Shown here: piece by piece, positions 36,057 through 46,071 of the stretch
Layout of the letters: every line of letters starts with the position of its first letter
Position numbering within the stretch: position 1 is the stretch's first letter
From: JBBIRG01 sp964410965
Lineage (GTDB): Bacteria; CLD3; SB21; JBBIRG01
Length of the DNA: 64,000 nt
NCBI GenBank assembly: GCA_964410965.1
Contig: CAYPIY010000008.1
Coordinates: 1 to 64,000, forward strand
Reading direction: 5' to 3'
Translations under genes and position numbers: made by a program
Notes under the pieces: generated by a model
The model's input: the letters and a program-made list of their open reading frames with translations, nothing else
The model's database searches: none
Told to the model about the DNA's origin: nothing

Positions 36057-38528
36057 ATGAAAGATCCGAACACGAAAGAAGAAAGCACCTCTGAAGTCAC
36101 CCAGGCCATGCCGGTTCTGGCGATACGCGATAATGTCCTTTTCCCCTATGTCGTGTTTCCGCTGGTGATCACGGAAAAAGCCGCCGTCCGGCTCATCCAG
36201 GACGCGCTGGCCTCCACAAAAACCCTGGCGGTGTTCTCGGTCCGGAACCCGGACAGCGAAACCCCGGGCAAAGATGACCTTTATTCCGTCGGCACTACGG
36301 TCAGCATCCTGAAAATGTTCCAGGTGCCCGACGGGACCATCCGCCTGCTGGTTCAGGGCGTTTCCCGGGTGCGCCTCCTGTCGATCGAACAGGAAACCCC
36401 TTACCTGACCGGCAGCGTCGAGGAAATCCCCTGCCCTGTGAAAATGGACATGGAACTGGAAGCGATGATGCGGGCCGCCAGCGACAGTTTCCAGAAAATG
36501 GTCACGCTCTCCCCCGTACTGCCCGATGAACTCAAGGTCATCATCAACAACATCCGCGAACCCGACCGGCTCGCCGATATGATCGCCTCGAGCCTCAACA
36601 TCGACCCGCCCGAAAAACAGCTGATCCTGGAATCATCCGACGTCCGCGAACGGCTGACCAAAGTCATGAACGCGATCCACCATGAAATCCAGCTTCTCGA
36701 ACTGAACAATAAGATCCAGACCGAGGTCAACGCCGAACTGAGTAAGACCCAGCGCGAGTATTTTCTCAGGGAACAGCTGAAGGCCATCCGACACGAACTG
36801 GGAGAGGATGAGGACGAAACCGTCGAAATCGATGAGCTCGGCAAAAAAATCGGATCCAAGCGCATGCCGCCGGAAGCGAAAAAAGCGGCCCAGAAGGAAC
36901 TGGAACGGCTGAGCCAGATGTCCCCTTCCTCGGCGGAATATACCGTCAGCAAAACGTATATCGACTGGCTGCTGGAACTTCCCTGGCAGAACAAAACGAA
37001 AGATTCGATCCAGATCAAGAAGGCCAAGCAGATCCTCGACATGGATCACTACGATCTGGACGACGTGAAAGACCGTATCCTGGAATTCCTCGCGGTCCGG
37101 AAACTCCGCAAGGAAAGCAAGAGCCCGATTCTTTGTTTCCTCGGCCCTCCGGGTGTCGGCAAGACCTCTCTGGGCAAATCGATCGCCCGGGCCGTGGGAC
37201 GGAAATTCGTTCGCTTCAGCCTTGGCGGCGTCAAGGACGAGGCGGAAATCCGCGGCCACCGGCGCACGTATATCGGCGCTCTGCCGGGAAAAATCATCCA
37301 GGAACTCCGCCGGTGCCAGAGCAACAACCCCGTCTTCATGCTCGATGAGATCGACAAGATCGGCCAGGATTTCCGGGGCGATCCCGCATCAGCATTGCTC
37401 GAAGTGCTTGACCCCGAACAGAACGTTGCGTTCAACGACCATTACGTCGATATCCCGTTCAACCTGTCGAATGTAATGTTCATCGCGACAGCCAATGAGC
37501 TTTCGCCGGTCCCTCCCGCCCTGCTCGACCGCATGGAGATTCTTCGGCTTCCGGGATATATCACCGAAGAAAAACTCGAAATCGCCAAGCGCTATATCCT
37601 ACCCCGCCAGATCATTGAAAACGGCCTTCGCCGGCAGGATATGGACATGTCCGACGATGCGGTAGTGAAGATCATCTCCGCGTATACGTGGGAATCGGGC
37701 GTCAGAAACCTGGAACGCGAGATCGCGAATGTATGCCGCAAGATCGCGAGGAAATCAGCCGAGGGCTCCAAAAGCCGGCACCGGGTCACTCCGGAAAACT
37801 TGAGCGAATACCTGGGTCCCCAGAAAATATTTCCGGAAACCGCACATCGGGAGGATGAGATCGGCATCGCCACCGGACTGGCCTGGACCCAGAACGGAGG
37901 GGAGATCCTGTTCATCGAGTCGCGCATGATGCCGGGCAACCGCGGACTTCAGCTGACCGGCCAGCTTGGTAACGTCATGAAAGAATCGGCACAGGCGGCG
38001 CTGTCATACATCCGGGCCCGCGCGAAAGAACTGAACATCAGCCGCACGTTCTTCGATTCCATGGACATCCATATCCATATCCCCTCCGGCTCAACTCCTA
38101 AAGACGGACCCTCCGCGGGAATCACGATCGCGGCCTGCCTCGCATCCCTGCTTACCCGGCAGCCAGTCCGGCACGATATCGCCATGACCGGGGAAATCAC
38201 CCTCCGGGGTAAAGTCATGCCCGTGGGCGGCATCCGGGAAAAGGTCGTCGCCGCAAGGCGTGCCGGTATCCGGACCATCATCATGCCGAAACTTAACCAG
38301 AACGACCTTGAGACCGTACCGGATTATATCAAGCAATCCCTTAAATTCCACTTTGTGGACCATATCGACGACGTGCTCCCGATCGCCCTGATCCGAAGAA
38401 ACCATACGGGAAACGGATCCGGTAAAACCCGGAAAACAGCACCAGCAAAGCCAAGACAGCCCGCCCGGAATACCTTTAAAAAAAATCAAAAAAGGCTGCC
38501 GGCCGTTCAACAGAAATCAACACACTGA
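36057..38528 (+). CDS. lon: ATP-dependent protease Lon
   Basis: 823 residues. The N-terminal substrate domain is at about 15-220, followed by a coiled linker. The AAA+ module has Walker A GPPGVGKTS (Lys369), Walker B FMLDEIDKIG and the sensor LDRMEILRLPGY. The peptidase domain has Ser686 in KDGPSAGITIA and Lys729 in GGIREK, 43 residues apart as in E. coli Lon (Ser679, Lys722). The C-terminal 40 residues are Lys/Arg-rich (e.g. KNQKRLPAVQQ) beyond the usual end. Lon degrades misfolded and selected regulatory proteins in the cytoplasm. It follows hsp20 by 27 bp, and the histidine kinase gene begins 1 bp after its stop. Confidence 0.97.
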   Translation: MKDPNTKEESTSEVTQAMPVLAIRDNVLFPYVVFPLVITEKAAVRLIQDALASTKTLAVFSVRNPDSETPGKDDLYSVGTTVSILKMFQVPDGTIRLLVQGVSRVRLLSIEQETPYLTGSVEEIPCPVKMDMELEAMMRAASDSFQKMVTLSPVLPDELKVIINNIREPDRLADMIASSLNIDPPEKQLILESSDVRERLTKVMNAIHHEIQLLELNNKIQTEVNAELSKTQREYFLREQLKAIRHELGEDEDETVEIDELGKKIGSKRMPPEAKKAAQKELERLSQMSPSSAEYTVSKTYIDWLLELPWQNKTKDSIQIKKAKQILDMDHYDLDDVKDRILEFLAVRKLRKESKSPILCFLGPPGVGKTSLGKSIARAVGRKFVRFSLGGVKDEAEIRGHRRTYIGALPGKIIQELRRCQSNNPVFMLDEIDKIGQDFRGDPASALLEVLDPEQNVAFNDHYVDIPFNLSNVMFIATANELSPVPPALLDRMEILRLPGYITEEKLEIAKRYILPRQIIENGLRRQDMDMSDDAVVKIISAYTWESGVRNLEREIANVCRKIARKSAEGSKSRHRVTPENLSEYLGPQKIFPETAHREDEIGIATGLAWTQNGGEILFIESRMMPGNRGLQLTGQLGNVMKESAQAALSYIRARAKELNISRTFFDSMDIHIHIPSGSTPKDGPSAGITIAACLASLLTRQPVRHDIAMTGEITLRGKVMPVGGIREKVVAARRAGIRTIIMPKLNQNDLETVPDYIKQSLKFHFVDHIDDVLPIALIRRNHTGNGSGKTRKTAPAKPRQPARNTFKKNQKRLPAVQQKSTH

Positions 38529-38529
38529 C

Positions 38530-41500
38530 ATGCGAAACCCTATACGTTTCTGCCTTGCTCTGCTGCTCTTTTCAGGACCGTCCGCCGTCCATGCCCAGCG
38601 ACTGGTCATCGATAAACTGACGCCGGAAGACGGCCTGGCTTCCAACCAGACTTATCAGACTCTCCAGGACAGATTCGGATTCATGTGGTTTGCCTGTACG
38701 GGCGGCCTCAGCCGGTACGACGGGTATTCATTCATAAATTATACATCCACGGACGGGCTCTCCCACAGTACCGTGTTATGCCTGGCTGAGGATTTCCTGG
38801 GACAGATATGGATCGGAACCCAGGGCGGCCTGCACAGTATCGCCCCGTCGAACATGAAAAATCTTTTCTCCGGCCCGGAAGTTACCATACGGTCCTATCC
38901 CGGACTAGCGCCTCTGCAAAAAAAATGGATCAGCGCATTAACCATTGACAAAGAAAAGAAAATGTGGATCGGTGTCCAGAATTTCGGGTTGTACCTGCTG
39001 GACCTTAACCTGCAGCAGGACTCCGCCGCTTTCGCGAAGTCACTGACCCTGATCAGTACCGACGAACATTTCAATAAATCCTACACCCATTCCATATACG
39101 ATGACGGCATGGGACAGATCTGGATATCCACCGACCAGGGACTGTTCTGCGTCAACAAGCTCAATTTCCACATTCAGCATTATACGGTAAAGCACGGGCT
39201 CCTTTCAAACGACGTGATGAGCGTTTTTCTTGATGAAAACCTGATGCTCCTCGTCGGAACGACCGGCGGACTATGTTATATGGATTTGCAGTCGAGACGC
39301 GTCCTCCCGTACCGACAGGTCAGGAATGGATTCAGACTGAACGACCCGGTCACTTATATCACGAAGGACCGGAACAAAAACCTTTGGGTCGGAACCCGTA
39401 ACGGCGTATACCGGAAGGAGCCGGATACGGACCGGTTAACCGCGATTACCACCTCAAACGGGCTGTCGGATAATTTCATCAGGCACATTTTTCAGGACCG
39501 CGAACACCTGATGTGGTTTACGACCGATGCGGCCGGCGTCAGTCACCTGATCACGGAAAAATTCTCCAATTATAATCAGGAAAACGGATTGCCTTCGAAT
39601 GTAGTCCGGTGTTTCGCGGAAGACTCAAGGGGACATGTATGGATCGCCACCTCGAACGGGCTTTCCGTATGGGACGGGAATGCATTCCGAACCATACAGC
39701 TTTCCGGGCAATCGGCAGACAACTCAGTATGGGTGATCTATCCGGACAGGGACAACCGGTTCTGGATCGGAACCCAGAACGGAATCTACTTATGCAGCGA
39801 ACAGGGAACGATCCTGAAACACCTGTCGACTGCAGAAGGACTCATCGACCGCGGCGTTCGTGACCTGGCCTTTGACAATGAACGAAGGCTCTGGATTGCG
39901 ACGCAATTCGGGCTTTCGGTATACAACCCGATAAACAACCGGATTTCAAATTATACGACCGCCAATGGACTGCCCGCGGTATATATCCGTTCTTTATCGG
40001 TTGACCGTTTCGGAAGGATGTGGATCGGAACGCGCGGCGGAGGGTTATGCAAGGTGATCAGCCGGGATGATTCGTCGATCCGCGTCCAGACGCATTCCAC
40101 GCACAACGGTTTCCCCAGCAACACGGTCGGCAGGATCTTTCATGACGCCCACGACCGCATCTGGGTCGCCACGCACGGCGGCCTTGTGGTGATGGACGGC
40201 GACTCTATGAACTCAGGAATCCGCCACCATTTGTCCGATAAAAACGGGCTGCCCCATAATCTGGTTTCCACTTTGACCCGAGACAGGAACGGCTATTACT
40301 GGGTATGCGGCGACAAAGGCACCACACAGGTCCTGTACAGGGAAACCGACTCAGTCCCTTTCCAGATCATAAAGCATTACAATAAAAAATCGGGCATGGC
40401 AGGCGAGGAATTCACAACCAACAACAGTATCTTCCTCGACCGCAACGGCTCTCTTTGGTTCGGCCTGTTCGGAGGAATTACAGTATATCATCCATCCAGG
40501 GACGTCGTAAACGAGGTTCCCCCGTATATCTATATCACCAGCGTGTCCATGATCGGGGGGGAGGATAACAACTCCACCCAGACTTCGATCGGGTCTTGGC
40601 TTTGGGGCGATGTGCCCCTGCTGGCGCATCATCAGAACAACCTGAATTTTCAGTATACCGCTCTCACTTTTCAGGATACCCGGCAGACTTTTTACCAGTA
40701 CTTTCTTGAGGGATTTGACGCCGACTGGTCGGCCCTGACCCTGAAACGGGACGTACGTTATACGAACCTTCAGCCGGGTGAATATAACTTCCATGTCAGG
40801 GCCAGGACACCGAACGGGCTATGGAGCCAGTATGCCGCCGACCTGACCTTCCATATTGCCCCTCCGTTCTGGGACACATGGTGGTTCCGTGTCTTGGTCT
40901 TCGGTATCACAGTGCTGCTCATATTGGCCGTTATCCGGTTCCGGACCCATCATATCGGGAAAACCAACCGCGAACTGGAACAGAAAATCATCGAACGTAC
41001 CTATGAACTGACTGTGAAGAACGAACAGCTCAGAGACCTGAATAAAATCAAGGACGAGTTCCTCAACATCGCCGCGCATGACCTCCGGAACCCGCTGAAT
41101 TCGATTCTGTGCACGAGCCGGATCATCGTTGAGGAAACGATGAAAAATGAGTATGACACGGAAAAATACCTCCGGCATGACGTCAATTCGATCATACAGG
41201 CCTCGCAGCATATGCTCGAACTGATCAACAACCTTCTGGATCTGGCGAAAATTGAAGCCGGAAAGATCCATCTGAACCTGGACCGGAGGGATATCAATCT
41301 CCTGATCCGCGAACAACTCGAAGCGATCGAACCCGTGGCCCGGCTGAAGGATATCGGCATCGATTTTGAATTCGACCGCCGGCCGGTATTCGCAAGAATG
41401 GATAAGGAAAAAATATGGCAGGCGCTGAACAACCTCCTCAGCAACGCCATCAAATTCACCGATCCCGGCGGGCGGATCACCATCCGCCTGAATCCCATGC

Positions 41501-41763
41501 CGGATGAAATCAGCATCAGCATCAGCGATACAGGCCGCGGGATTCCAAAGGATAAACTCAGCATGGTATTTGACAAATTCAGCGAACTGAGCCGTGTCGG
41601 AACCAGCGGCGAGCGCGGTACCGGGCTCGGCATGGCCATCACCAAAAGCATCATCGAACTGCACGGCGGCCGGATCTGGGTCGATAGCCAGGTCGGCCAG
41701 GGCACATGCTTCACTTTTACATTAATATCGAATGAGGGTGTCTATGACAAACAACTTTCCTAA
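38530..41763 (+). CDS. Hybrid-sensor-type histidine kinase with two-component propeller
   Basis: 1077 residues. A signal peptide (MRNPIRFCLALLLFSGPSAVHA) precedes about 14 propeller repeats of the WxGTxxGL type (e.g. IWIGTQGGLHSI, MWIGTRGGGLC) to about residue 670. A Y_Y_Y domain follows, then one membrane helix near 785-805, a DHp domain with His850 in AAHDLRNPLN, and a HATPase domain with DTGRGIPKDKL and GTGLGMAITKSIIELHGG. Such sensors (as in Bacteroides polysaccharide regulators) detect ligands in the periplasm. There is no receiver domain on this protein. The ATG is 1 bp after the Lon stop and the next gene overlaps its 3' end by 20 bp (41744-41763), so it belongs to the lon operon. Confidence 0.93.
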   Translation: MRNPIRFCLALLLFSGPSAVHAQRLVIDKLTPEDGLASNQTYQTLQDRFGFMWFACTGGLSRYDGYSFINYTSTDGLSHSTVLCLAEDFLGQIWIGTQGGLHSIAPSNMKNLFSGPEVTIRSYPGLAPLQKKWISALTIDKEKKMWIGVQNFGLYLLDLNLQQDSAAFAKSLTLISTDEHFNKSYTHSIYDDGMGQIWISTDQGLFCVNKLNFHIQHYTVKHGLLSNDVMSVFLDENLMLLVGTTGGLCYMDLQSRRVLPYRQVRNGFRLNDPVTYITKDRNKNLWVGTRNGVYRKEPDTDRLTAITTSNGLSDNFIRHIFQDREHLMWFTTDAAGVSHLITEKFSNYNQENGLPSNVVRCFAEDSRGHVWIATSNGLSVWDGNAFRTIQLSGQSADNSVWVIYPDRDNRFWIGTQNGIYLCSEQGTILKHLSTAEGLIDRGVRDLAFDNERRLWIATQFGLSVYNPINNRISNYTTANGLPAVYIRSLSVDRFGRMWIGTRGGGLCKVISRDDSSIRVQTHSTHNGFPSNTVGRIFHDAHDRIWVATHGGLVVMDGDSMNSGIRHHLSDKNGLPHNLVSTLTRDRNGYYWVCGDKGTTQVLYRETDSVPFQIIKHYNKKSGMAGEEFTTNNSIFLDRNGSLWFGLFGGITVYHPSRDVVNEVPPYIYITSVSMIGGEDNNSTQTSIGSWLWGDVPLLAHHQNNLNFQYTALTFQDTRQTFYQYFLEGFDADWSALTLKRDVRYTNLQPGEYNFHVRARTPNGLWSQYAADLTFHIAPPFWDTWWFRVLVFGITVLLILAVIRFRTHHIGKTNRELEQKIIERTYELTVKNEQLRDLNKIKDEFLNIAAHDLRNPLNSILCTSRIIVEETMKNEYDTEKYLRHDVNSIIQASQHMLELINNLLDLAKIEAGKIHLNLDRRDINLLIREQLEAIEPVARLKDIGIDFEFDRRPVFARMDKEKIWQALNNLLSNAIKFTDPGGRITIRLNPMPDEISISISDTGRGIPKDKLSMVFDKFSELSRVGTSGERGTGLGMAITKSIIELHGGRIWVDSQVGQGTCFTFTLISNEGVYDKQLS

Positions 41764-43024
41764 ATCCGGCCCTTTTGAAACGGGGCCTTCCGGATCCCCG
41801 AAACCGAAAATCCTTTGCGTCGACGACGAGATTTCCATCCTGAACATCCTCACGCGCGGACTGTCGGAAGATTATGATGTGCTCTCAGCCCTGAACGGAC
41901 CCGCTGCTCTTGAGCAGCTGAAACGGAACCCCGACATCCTCGTTATCCTGTCCGACCAGAAAATGAAAGACATGAGCGGTACTGAATTCCTCGCCGAAGC
42001 CCAGAAGATCAATCCCGACCCGATCCGGATCATGGTCACGGCATATTCCGAAGTTCAGCTGATCATGGATTCCATCAATCAGGGCAATGTGTACAAATTC
42101 ATCCTGAAGCCGTTTGACATGGAAGATATCAAGATCACCGTACTGCGGGCCATGGAGCATTATCATCACAAAAAAGCCTATGAGAAAGCCTATCATGACC
42201 TGAGAGCGGCGCAGGAACAGCTGATACGGACGGAGCGCATGTCCGCTCTCGGGCGCCTGATGAGCAGCATATCGCATGAGCTGGGCACGCCCGTTTCCAA
42301 CATCAACCAGGCCTCTGTCCTGGCGCAGATGGAATGGGACCAGCTCGCCGGCCTGCTCCGCGAGATCTCGGAAATGAAAACCGGAGGAGAATTTCTCGAC
42401 TTTAAGGCAAAATATGATCCGGTGTATTTTCACCGTCTCCTCTCGGAATTTGAGGGCATCATCAAGACCATCAAAAATTCCTCGCAGTTCGCAAAAGAAA
42501 TCATACACGACCTCCGCGGGATTTCACGCATGGATGATTCGGAATGGATGCAGATCGACGTCCATCAGCTGATCAACCGCGCGATCCACCTGATGCAGTC
42601 CAAATACAAGTATCACATTGATTTTCACAAGTCTTTCGCGGAGTGTCCGCTGATTTTTGGCCTACCCGGCCCCCTCACTCAGGTATTCCTGAACCTTCTT
42701 CACAACGCCGCGCAGGCGATCCGTGAACACGGAAACATCTGGATTGAAACCAAACGGCAGGACGATGTGGTCGTGATCACCGTCAAGGATGACGGGACCG
42801 GCATCCCGGAGGAATACATCGGAAAGATCTTTGATTTCGGATTTACCACCAAGACCGATGAGGAAGGCACCGGGCTGGGCCTGACCATCAGCGCGAGAAT
42901 CATCGAAAAGCATCACGGGCAGATTTCGGTCACCAGCCTCCCGAATATCGGCTCGGAATTCACAGTATGCCTGCCGATCCGGCGTAATCCCGAGCTCGAC
43001 GGCGAAATCCTGACCGGCAGCTGA
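41744..43024 (+). CDS. Receiver-histidine kinase protein
   Basis: 426 residues. The receiver has Asp71 in ILSDQKMKD after the acidic CVDDE. A coiled helix leads to a DHp with His178 in SISHELGTP. The HATPase carries LLHNAAQAIREH, DDGTGIPEE and GTGLGLTISARIIEKHHG. It is a cytoplasmic protein with no membrane segment. I chose ATG 41744 because GAGGG lies 5 nt upstream; an ATG 12 nt earlier lacks a site and is less likely. It overlaps the propeller kinase gene by 20 bp. In an operon with two other kinases, its receiver may accept phosphate from the propeller kinase and its kinase domain pass a signal on. Confidence 0.9.
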   Translation: MTNNFPKSGPFETGPSGSPKPKILCVDDEISILNILTRGLSEDYDVLSALNGPAALEQLKRNPDILVILSDQKMKDMSGTEFLAEAQKINPDPIRIMVTAYSEVQLIMDSINQGNVYKFILKPFDMEDIKITVLRAMEHYHHKKAYEKAYHDLRAAQEQLIRTERMSALGRLMSSISHELGTPVSNINQASVLAQMEWDQLAGLLREISEMKTGGEFLDFKAKYDPVYFHRLLSEFEGIIKTIKNSSQFAKEIIHDLRGISRMDDSEWMQIDVHQLINRAIHLMQSKYKYHIDFHKSFAECPLIFGLPGPLTQVFLNLLHNAAQAIREHGNIWIETKRQDDVVVITVKDDGTGIPEEYIGKIFDFGFTTKTDEEGTGLGLTISARIIEKHHGQISVTSLPNIGSEFTVCLPIRRNPELDGEILTGS

Positions 43025-43034
43025 AACCGCCGGC

Positions 43035-44597
43035 ATGTTACCCTCCTCGTTCAAGAACTCACCTGTCCTGAAAAACAGGATCATCGCGGCTGTAGATGAC
43101 GACCCGGACATCCTGAGCACCATCGGGATTATGATGCGATCCGCAGGCATCCGGTCCGTTCTGATCGGAAATCCCGGCGAGGCGCTGGAGAAGCTGCCGG
43201 ACGTCCGCCCCGACCTCATCCTTCTCGATTATATGATGCCCGGGATGAACGGCGCGGAACTGTTCGAAAAAATGGTAAGCGATGACCGGAATCCTCACCT
43301 GCGGCAGATTCCGGTAATTATGCTGACCGCGAAAACGGACAATTACGAGGAACAGCAGGACCTTCTGAAAAAAGGCATCAGCGCATATCTGCTTAAACCG
43401 TTCGGGTTCAACGAACTGATCAACGTCATGTCCAATGTCCTCGTTCTTCAGGAAGCCAGGAACGAGAACCGGCGGCTGAACGGCGAACTCCTGCGCGCTA
43501 AAAACTATCTGCAGACCCTTTTTGACAGCATCGACGACTGCATCAGCGTGCAGGACAGGGATTTTCGGGTCCGGGGCTACAACCGGTCCGCCGCAAAAAT
43601 GATACGCGAGGAAGGACTTCCTGAACCGAGGTTCAATCCCGAAAGTCCGGATGTCACCCCCTTCCGGTGTCATGAAAAATTTTTCGGATTTGCTTCCCCT
43701 TGCCCTTTCTGCATGGCCAAAGAACTGCTGAACAGCGGTCAGCCCCGGTTTATCGAAACCGTTCATCCGGAAACGGATCGTCATTACCAGATCAGCCTGT
43801 TCCCGGTCCTGAACGCGGAAGGACGGGTCGGATCCTTTATTGAGACGATCCGCGACATTACGGAAAAAAAGAAAATGGAATCGCATCTGATAGAATCTGC
43901 CCGCCTTGCGGGGATCGGCACTCTCGCCACGGGCGTCGCGCATGAAATCAACAATCCGCTCTGCATCATCATCGGGTTCGCACAGTCCCTGCTTAAATCG
44001 CTTGCACCGGATAACCCGATGACGGATGACCTGAGAATCATCGAGGAGGAAAGCCGGCGCTGTGCCAACATCGTCCAGGACCTGCTCGCTTATGCCAAAC
44101 CCGGCCCCATGAACCGCCAGCCGTCGGATATCCGCGAAATCCTGCGGAATTCCCTCGCTCTGATGCGCCACCAGTTCCAGAAAAAAGAAATCCTCATCAC
44201 CGAATCGTATGATCCCTCCCTTCCCCTGCTGACCCTTGACCCGAAAAAAATCCAGCAGGTCGTCATCAACATCCTTCTGAACGCGATCGATTCCGTTTCG
44301 GCCAACGGGCAGATCCGGATCACGGTATCCCCGTCCGAACCCGCCGGAATGTTATCCGTCGTGATCGAGGACAACGGATGCGGGATTGAGGATACCCTGC
44401 TTCCCCGCGTCTTCGATCCTTTTGTATCCACGAAGTTCGGCCAGGGTACGGGACTCGGACTTTCCATCTGCCGGACGATCGTGCAAGATCACGGCGGATT
44501 CATTCATATCCGGAGCAGAAAAAATTCAGGTACAGCCGTCACCATCCATTTACCGATTGAAGGAAATCCCCGTGGCACGCATACTCGTAGTGGATGA
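43035..44597 (+). CDS. Receiver-PAS-histidine kinase protein, NtrB-like
   Basis: 520 residues. The receiver has Asp65 in LLDYMMPGM. A PAS domain at about 155-275 carries a Cys cluster (CHEKFFGFASPCPFC), as in the PAS subgroup with CxxC-type centres; metal or redox sensing is possible but unproven. The DHp His303 is in GVAHEINNPL, an NtrB-like motif. The HATPase has DNGCGIEDTLL and GTGLGLSICRTIVQDHGG. No membrane segment is visible, so it is cytoplasmic. It starts 10 bp after the previous gene and overlaps the next by 26 bp. With the NtrC-type regulator downstream it probably forms the output pair of the cascade. Confidence 0.9.
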   Translation: MLPSSFKNSPVLKNRIIAAVDDDPDILSTIGIMMRSAGIRSVLIGNPGEALEKLPDVRPDLILLDYMMPGMNGAELFEKMVSDDRNPHLRQIPVIMLTAKTDNYEEQQDLLKKGISAYLLKPFGFNELINVMSNVLVLQEARNENRRLNGELLRAKNYLQTLFDSIDDCISVQDRDFRVRGYNRSAAKMIREEGLPEPRFNPESPDVTPFRCHEKFFGFASPCPFCMAKELLNSGQPRFIETVHPETDRHYQISLFPVLNAEGRVGSFIETIRDITEKKKMESHLIESARLAGIGTLATGVAHEINNPLCIIIGFAQSLLKSLAPDNPMTDDLRIIEEESRRCANIVQDLLAYAKPGPMNRQPSDIREILRNSLALMRHQFQKKEILITESYDPSLPLLTLDPKKIQQVVINILLNAIDSVSANGQIRITVSPSEPAGMLSVVIEDNGCGIEDTLLPRVFDPFVSTKFGQGTGLGLSICRTIVQDHGGFIHIRSRKNSGTAVTIHLPIEGNPRGTHTRSG

Positions 44598-46071
44598 CGA
44601 GAAGAATATTCTCGTCCTTTTCAAGAAAATACTGACCCGCCGGCCGTCGCCAAGAACCGATGGAAACGAAACCGGCTCGGTTCCTCCCGATGTTCCGATC
44701 GAAGTCAGCACCGCGCTGAACGGAGAAATCGCCTGGTCCATGATCCAGGCGGAGGACTTTGACCTGATCATTTCTGATCTCGCCATGGGAACCATGAACG
44801 GCATCGAGCTTCTTCAGTTGACCAAAAGCGTCAAGCCGAAGATTCCGTTCATCATCCTGACAGGCGTGGGAACCGTGGAGGACGCCGTAAAAGCCATCAA
44901 AATGGGCGCGTATGATTATATCACCAAGCCGTTCCAGCATGACGAGATCATACTAACCATTGACAAGGCGCTGGAATATCACCGGCTGAACCTGGAAGTC
45001 CAGCGTCTTCGCGACCGTCTCAGCGACCAGGGCGGCCCTGGCATACATCAGCTGACCGGTAAAAGCAAGGCCATGACTAAAATTTTCGAGCTGATCCGCG
45101 TGGTCTCCAAAAGCGATTCCACGGTCCTGATCGAGGGCGAAAGCGGCACCGGTAAGGAATGGGTCGCCCGTGCGATCCATCAGGAAAGCCTCCGGAACGA
45201 TTACCCGTTTATGGCCGTCAACTGTGATTCGATCCCGGACGCGCTGCTGGAGAGCGAACTGTTCGGCCACGTACGCGGTGCTTTCGACGGGGCCAGCCAC
45301 GACAAGCAGGGACTCATCCGCGAGGCCGAACCCGGCACCGTTTTCCTCGACGAAATCGGCGAGATGAGCCTTTCGACCCAGACCAAGCTCCTGCGCGCCC
45401 TGCAGGAACGAGAGATCCGGCCTGCGGGAAGCCACAAAAGCGTACCGTTCGACGTCCGCTTCATCACGTCAACCCATCATTCCATCCACCAGCTGATCCT
45501 GAACAAACTCTTCCGCGAAGACCTGTATTACCGGCTTTCCGTCATCACGATCAAGCTTCCCCCGCTGCGCGACCGCAAAGAAGACATCCCGCTGATCGTG
45601 AATTTTTTCCTCGAAAAATATTCCCGGCTGAACCAGAAACCCCCGGTAAAAATTTCCGATCAGGCCATGGAACAGATCCTCAATTATCCCTGGCCGGGCA
45701 ACATCCGGGAACTGGAAAATATGATTGAGCGCGCGGTCGTGATTTCCTCCGATACGGTGCTGAACCTCGAACTGCCTGTGATTGACCCGGAATTTCTCCA
45801 GTCCCACGCGTCTCCAATCGATCCGTCCTCGGCTTTCCAGGCGAATCTCAGTTTTCACCTGAACCAGGACCAGACCGACCTGATCCATGAACTGCTTAAA
45901 AGGGATTACCCCCTGAAACAGATCAATGAAATTGTTTCCCGGCAGGCCGAAAAAACGGCAATCATCAAGGTCCTGTCGGACGTTCTGGGCAACCGGGCGG
46001 AAGCCTCGCGAAGGCTGGGCATCAGCCGGCCCGCACTGTACAGCAAAATGAAGGAATACGGCATCGAATGA
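44572..46071 (+). CDS. NtrC-type sigma-54-dependent response regulator, GAFDGA variant
   Basis: 499 residues from a GTG at 44572, with AAGGAA about 7 nt upstream; the overlap with the preceding gene is 26 bp. The receiver starts ARILVVDDEKN, with the phosphoacceptor in LIISDLAMG. The sigma-54 AAA+ domain has Walker A GESGTGKE near 189, and the sigma-54 contact loop reads GAFDGA at 236-241, where the family has GAFTGA. It has Walker B TVFLDEIGEM and a PWPGNIRELENMIERAVV R-finger region. A FIS-type HTH closes the protein (GNRAEASRRLGISRPALYSKM). It should activate sigma-54 promoters when phosphorylated; the D at the loop threonine may change that (see findings). Confidence 0.92.
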   Translation: MARILVVDDEKNILVLFKKILTRRPSPRTDGNETGSVPPDVPIEVSTALNGEIAWSMIQAEDFDLIISDLAMGTMNGIELLQLTKSVKPKIPFIILTGVGTVEDAVKAIKMGAYDYITKPFQHDEIILTIDKALEYHRLNLEVQRLRDRLSDQGGPGIHQLTGKSKAMTKIFELIRVVSKSDSTVLIEGESGTGKEWVARAIHQESLRNDYPFMAVNCDSIPDALLESELFGHVRGAFDGASHDKQGLIREAEPGTVFLDEIGEMSLSTQTKLLRALQEREIRPAGSHKSVPFDVRFITSTHHSIHQLILNKLFREDLYYRLSVITIKLPPLRDRKEDIPLIVNFFLEKYSRLNQKPPVKISDQAMEQILNYPWPGNIRELENMIERAVVISSDTVLNLELPVIDPEFLQSHASPIDPSSAFQANLSFHLNQDQTDLIHELLKRDYPLKQINEIVSRQAEKTAIIKVLSDVLGNRAEASRRLGISRPALYSKMKEYGIE

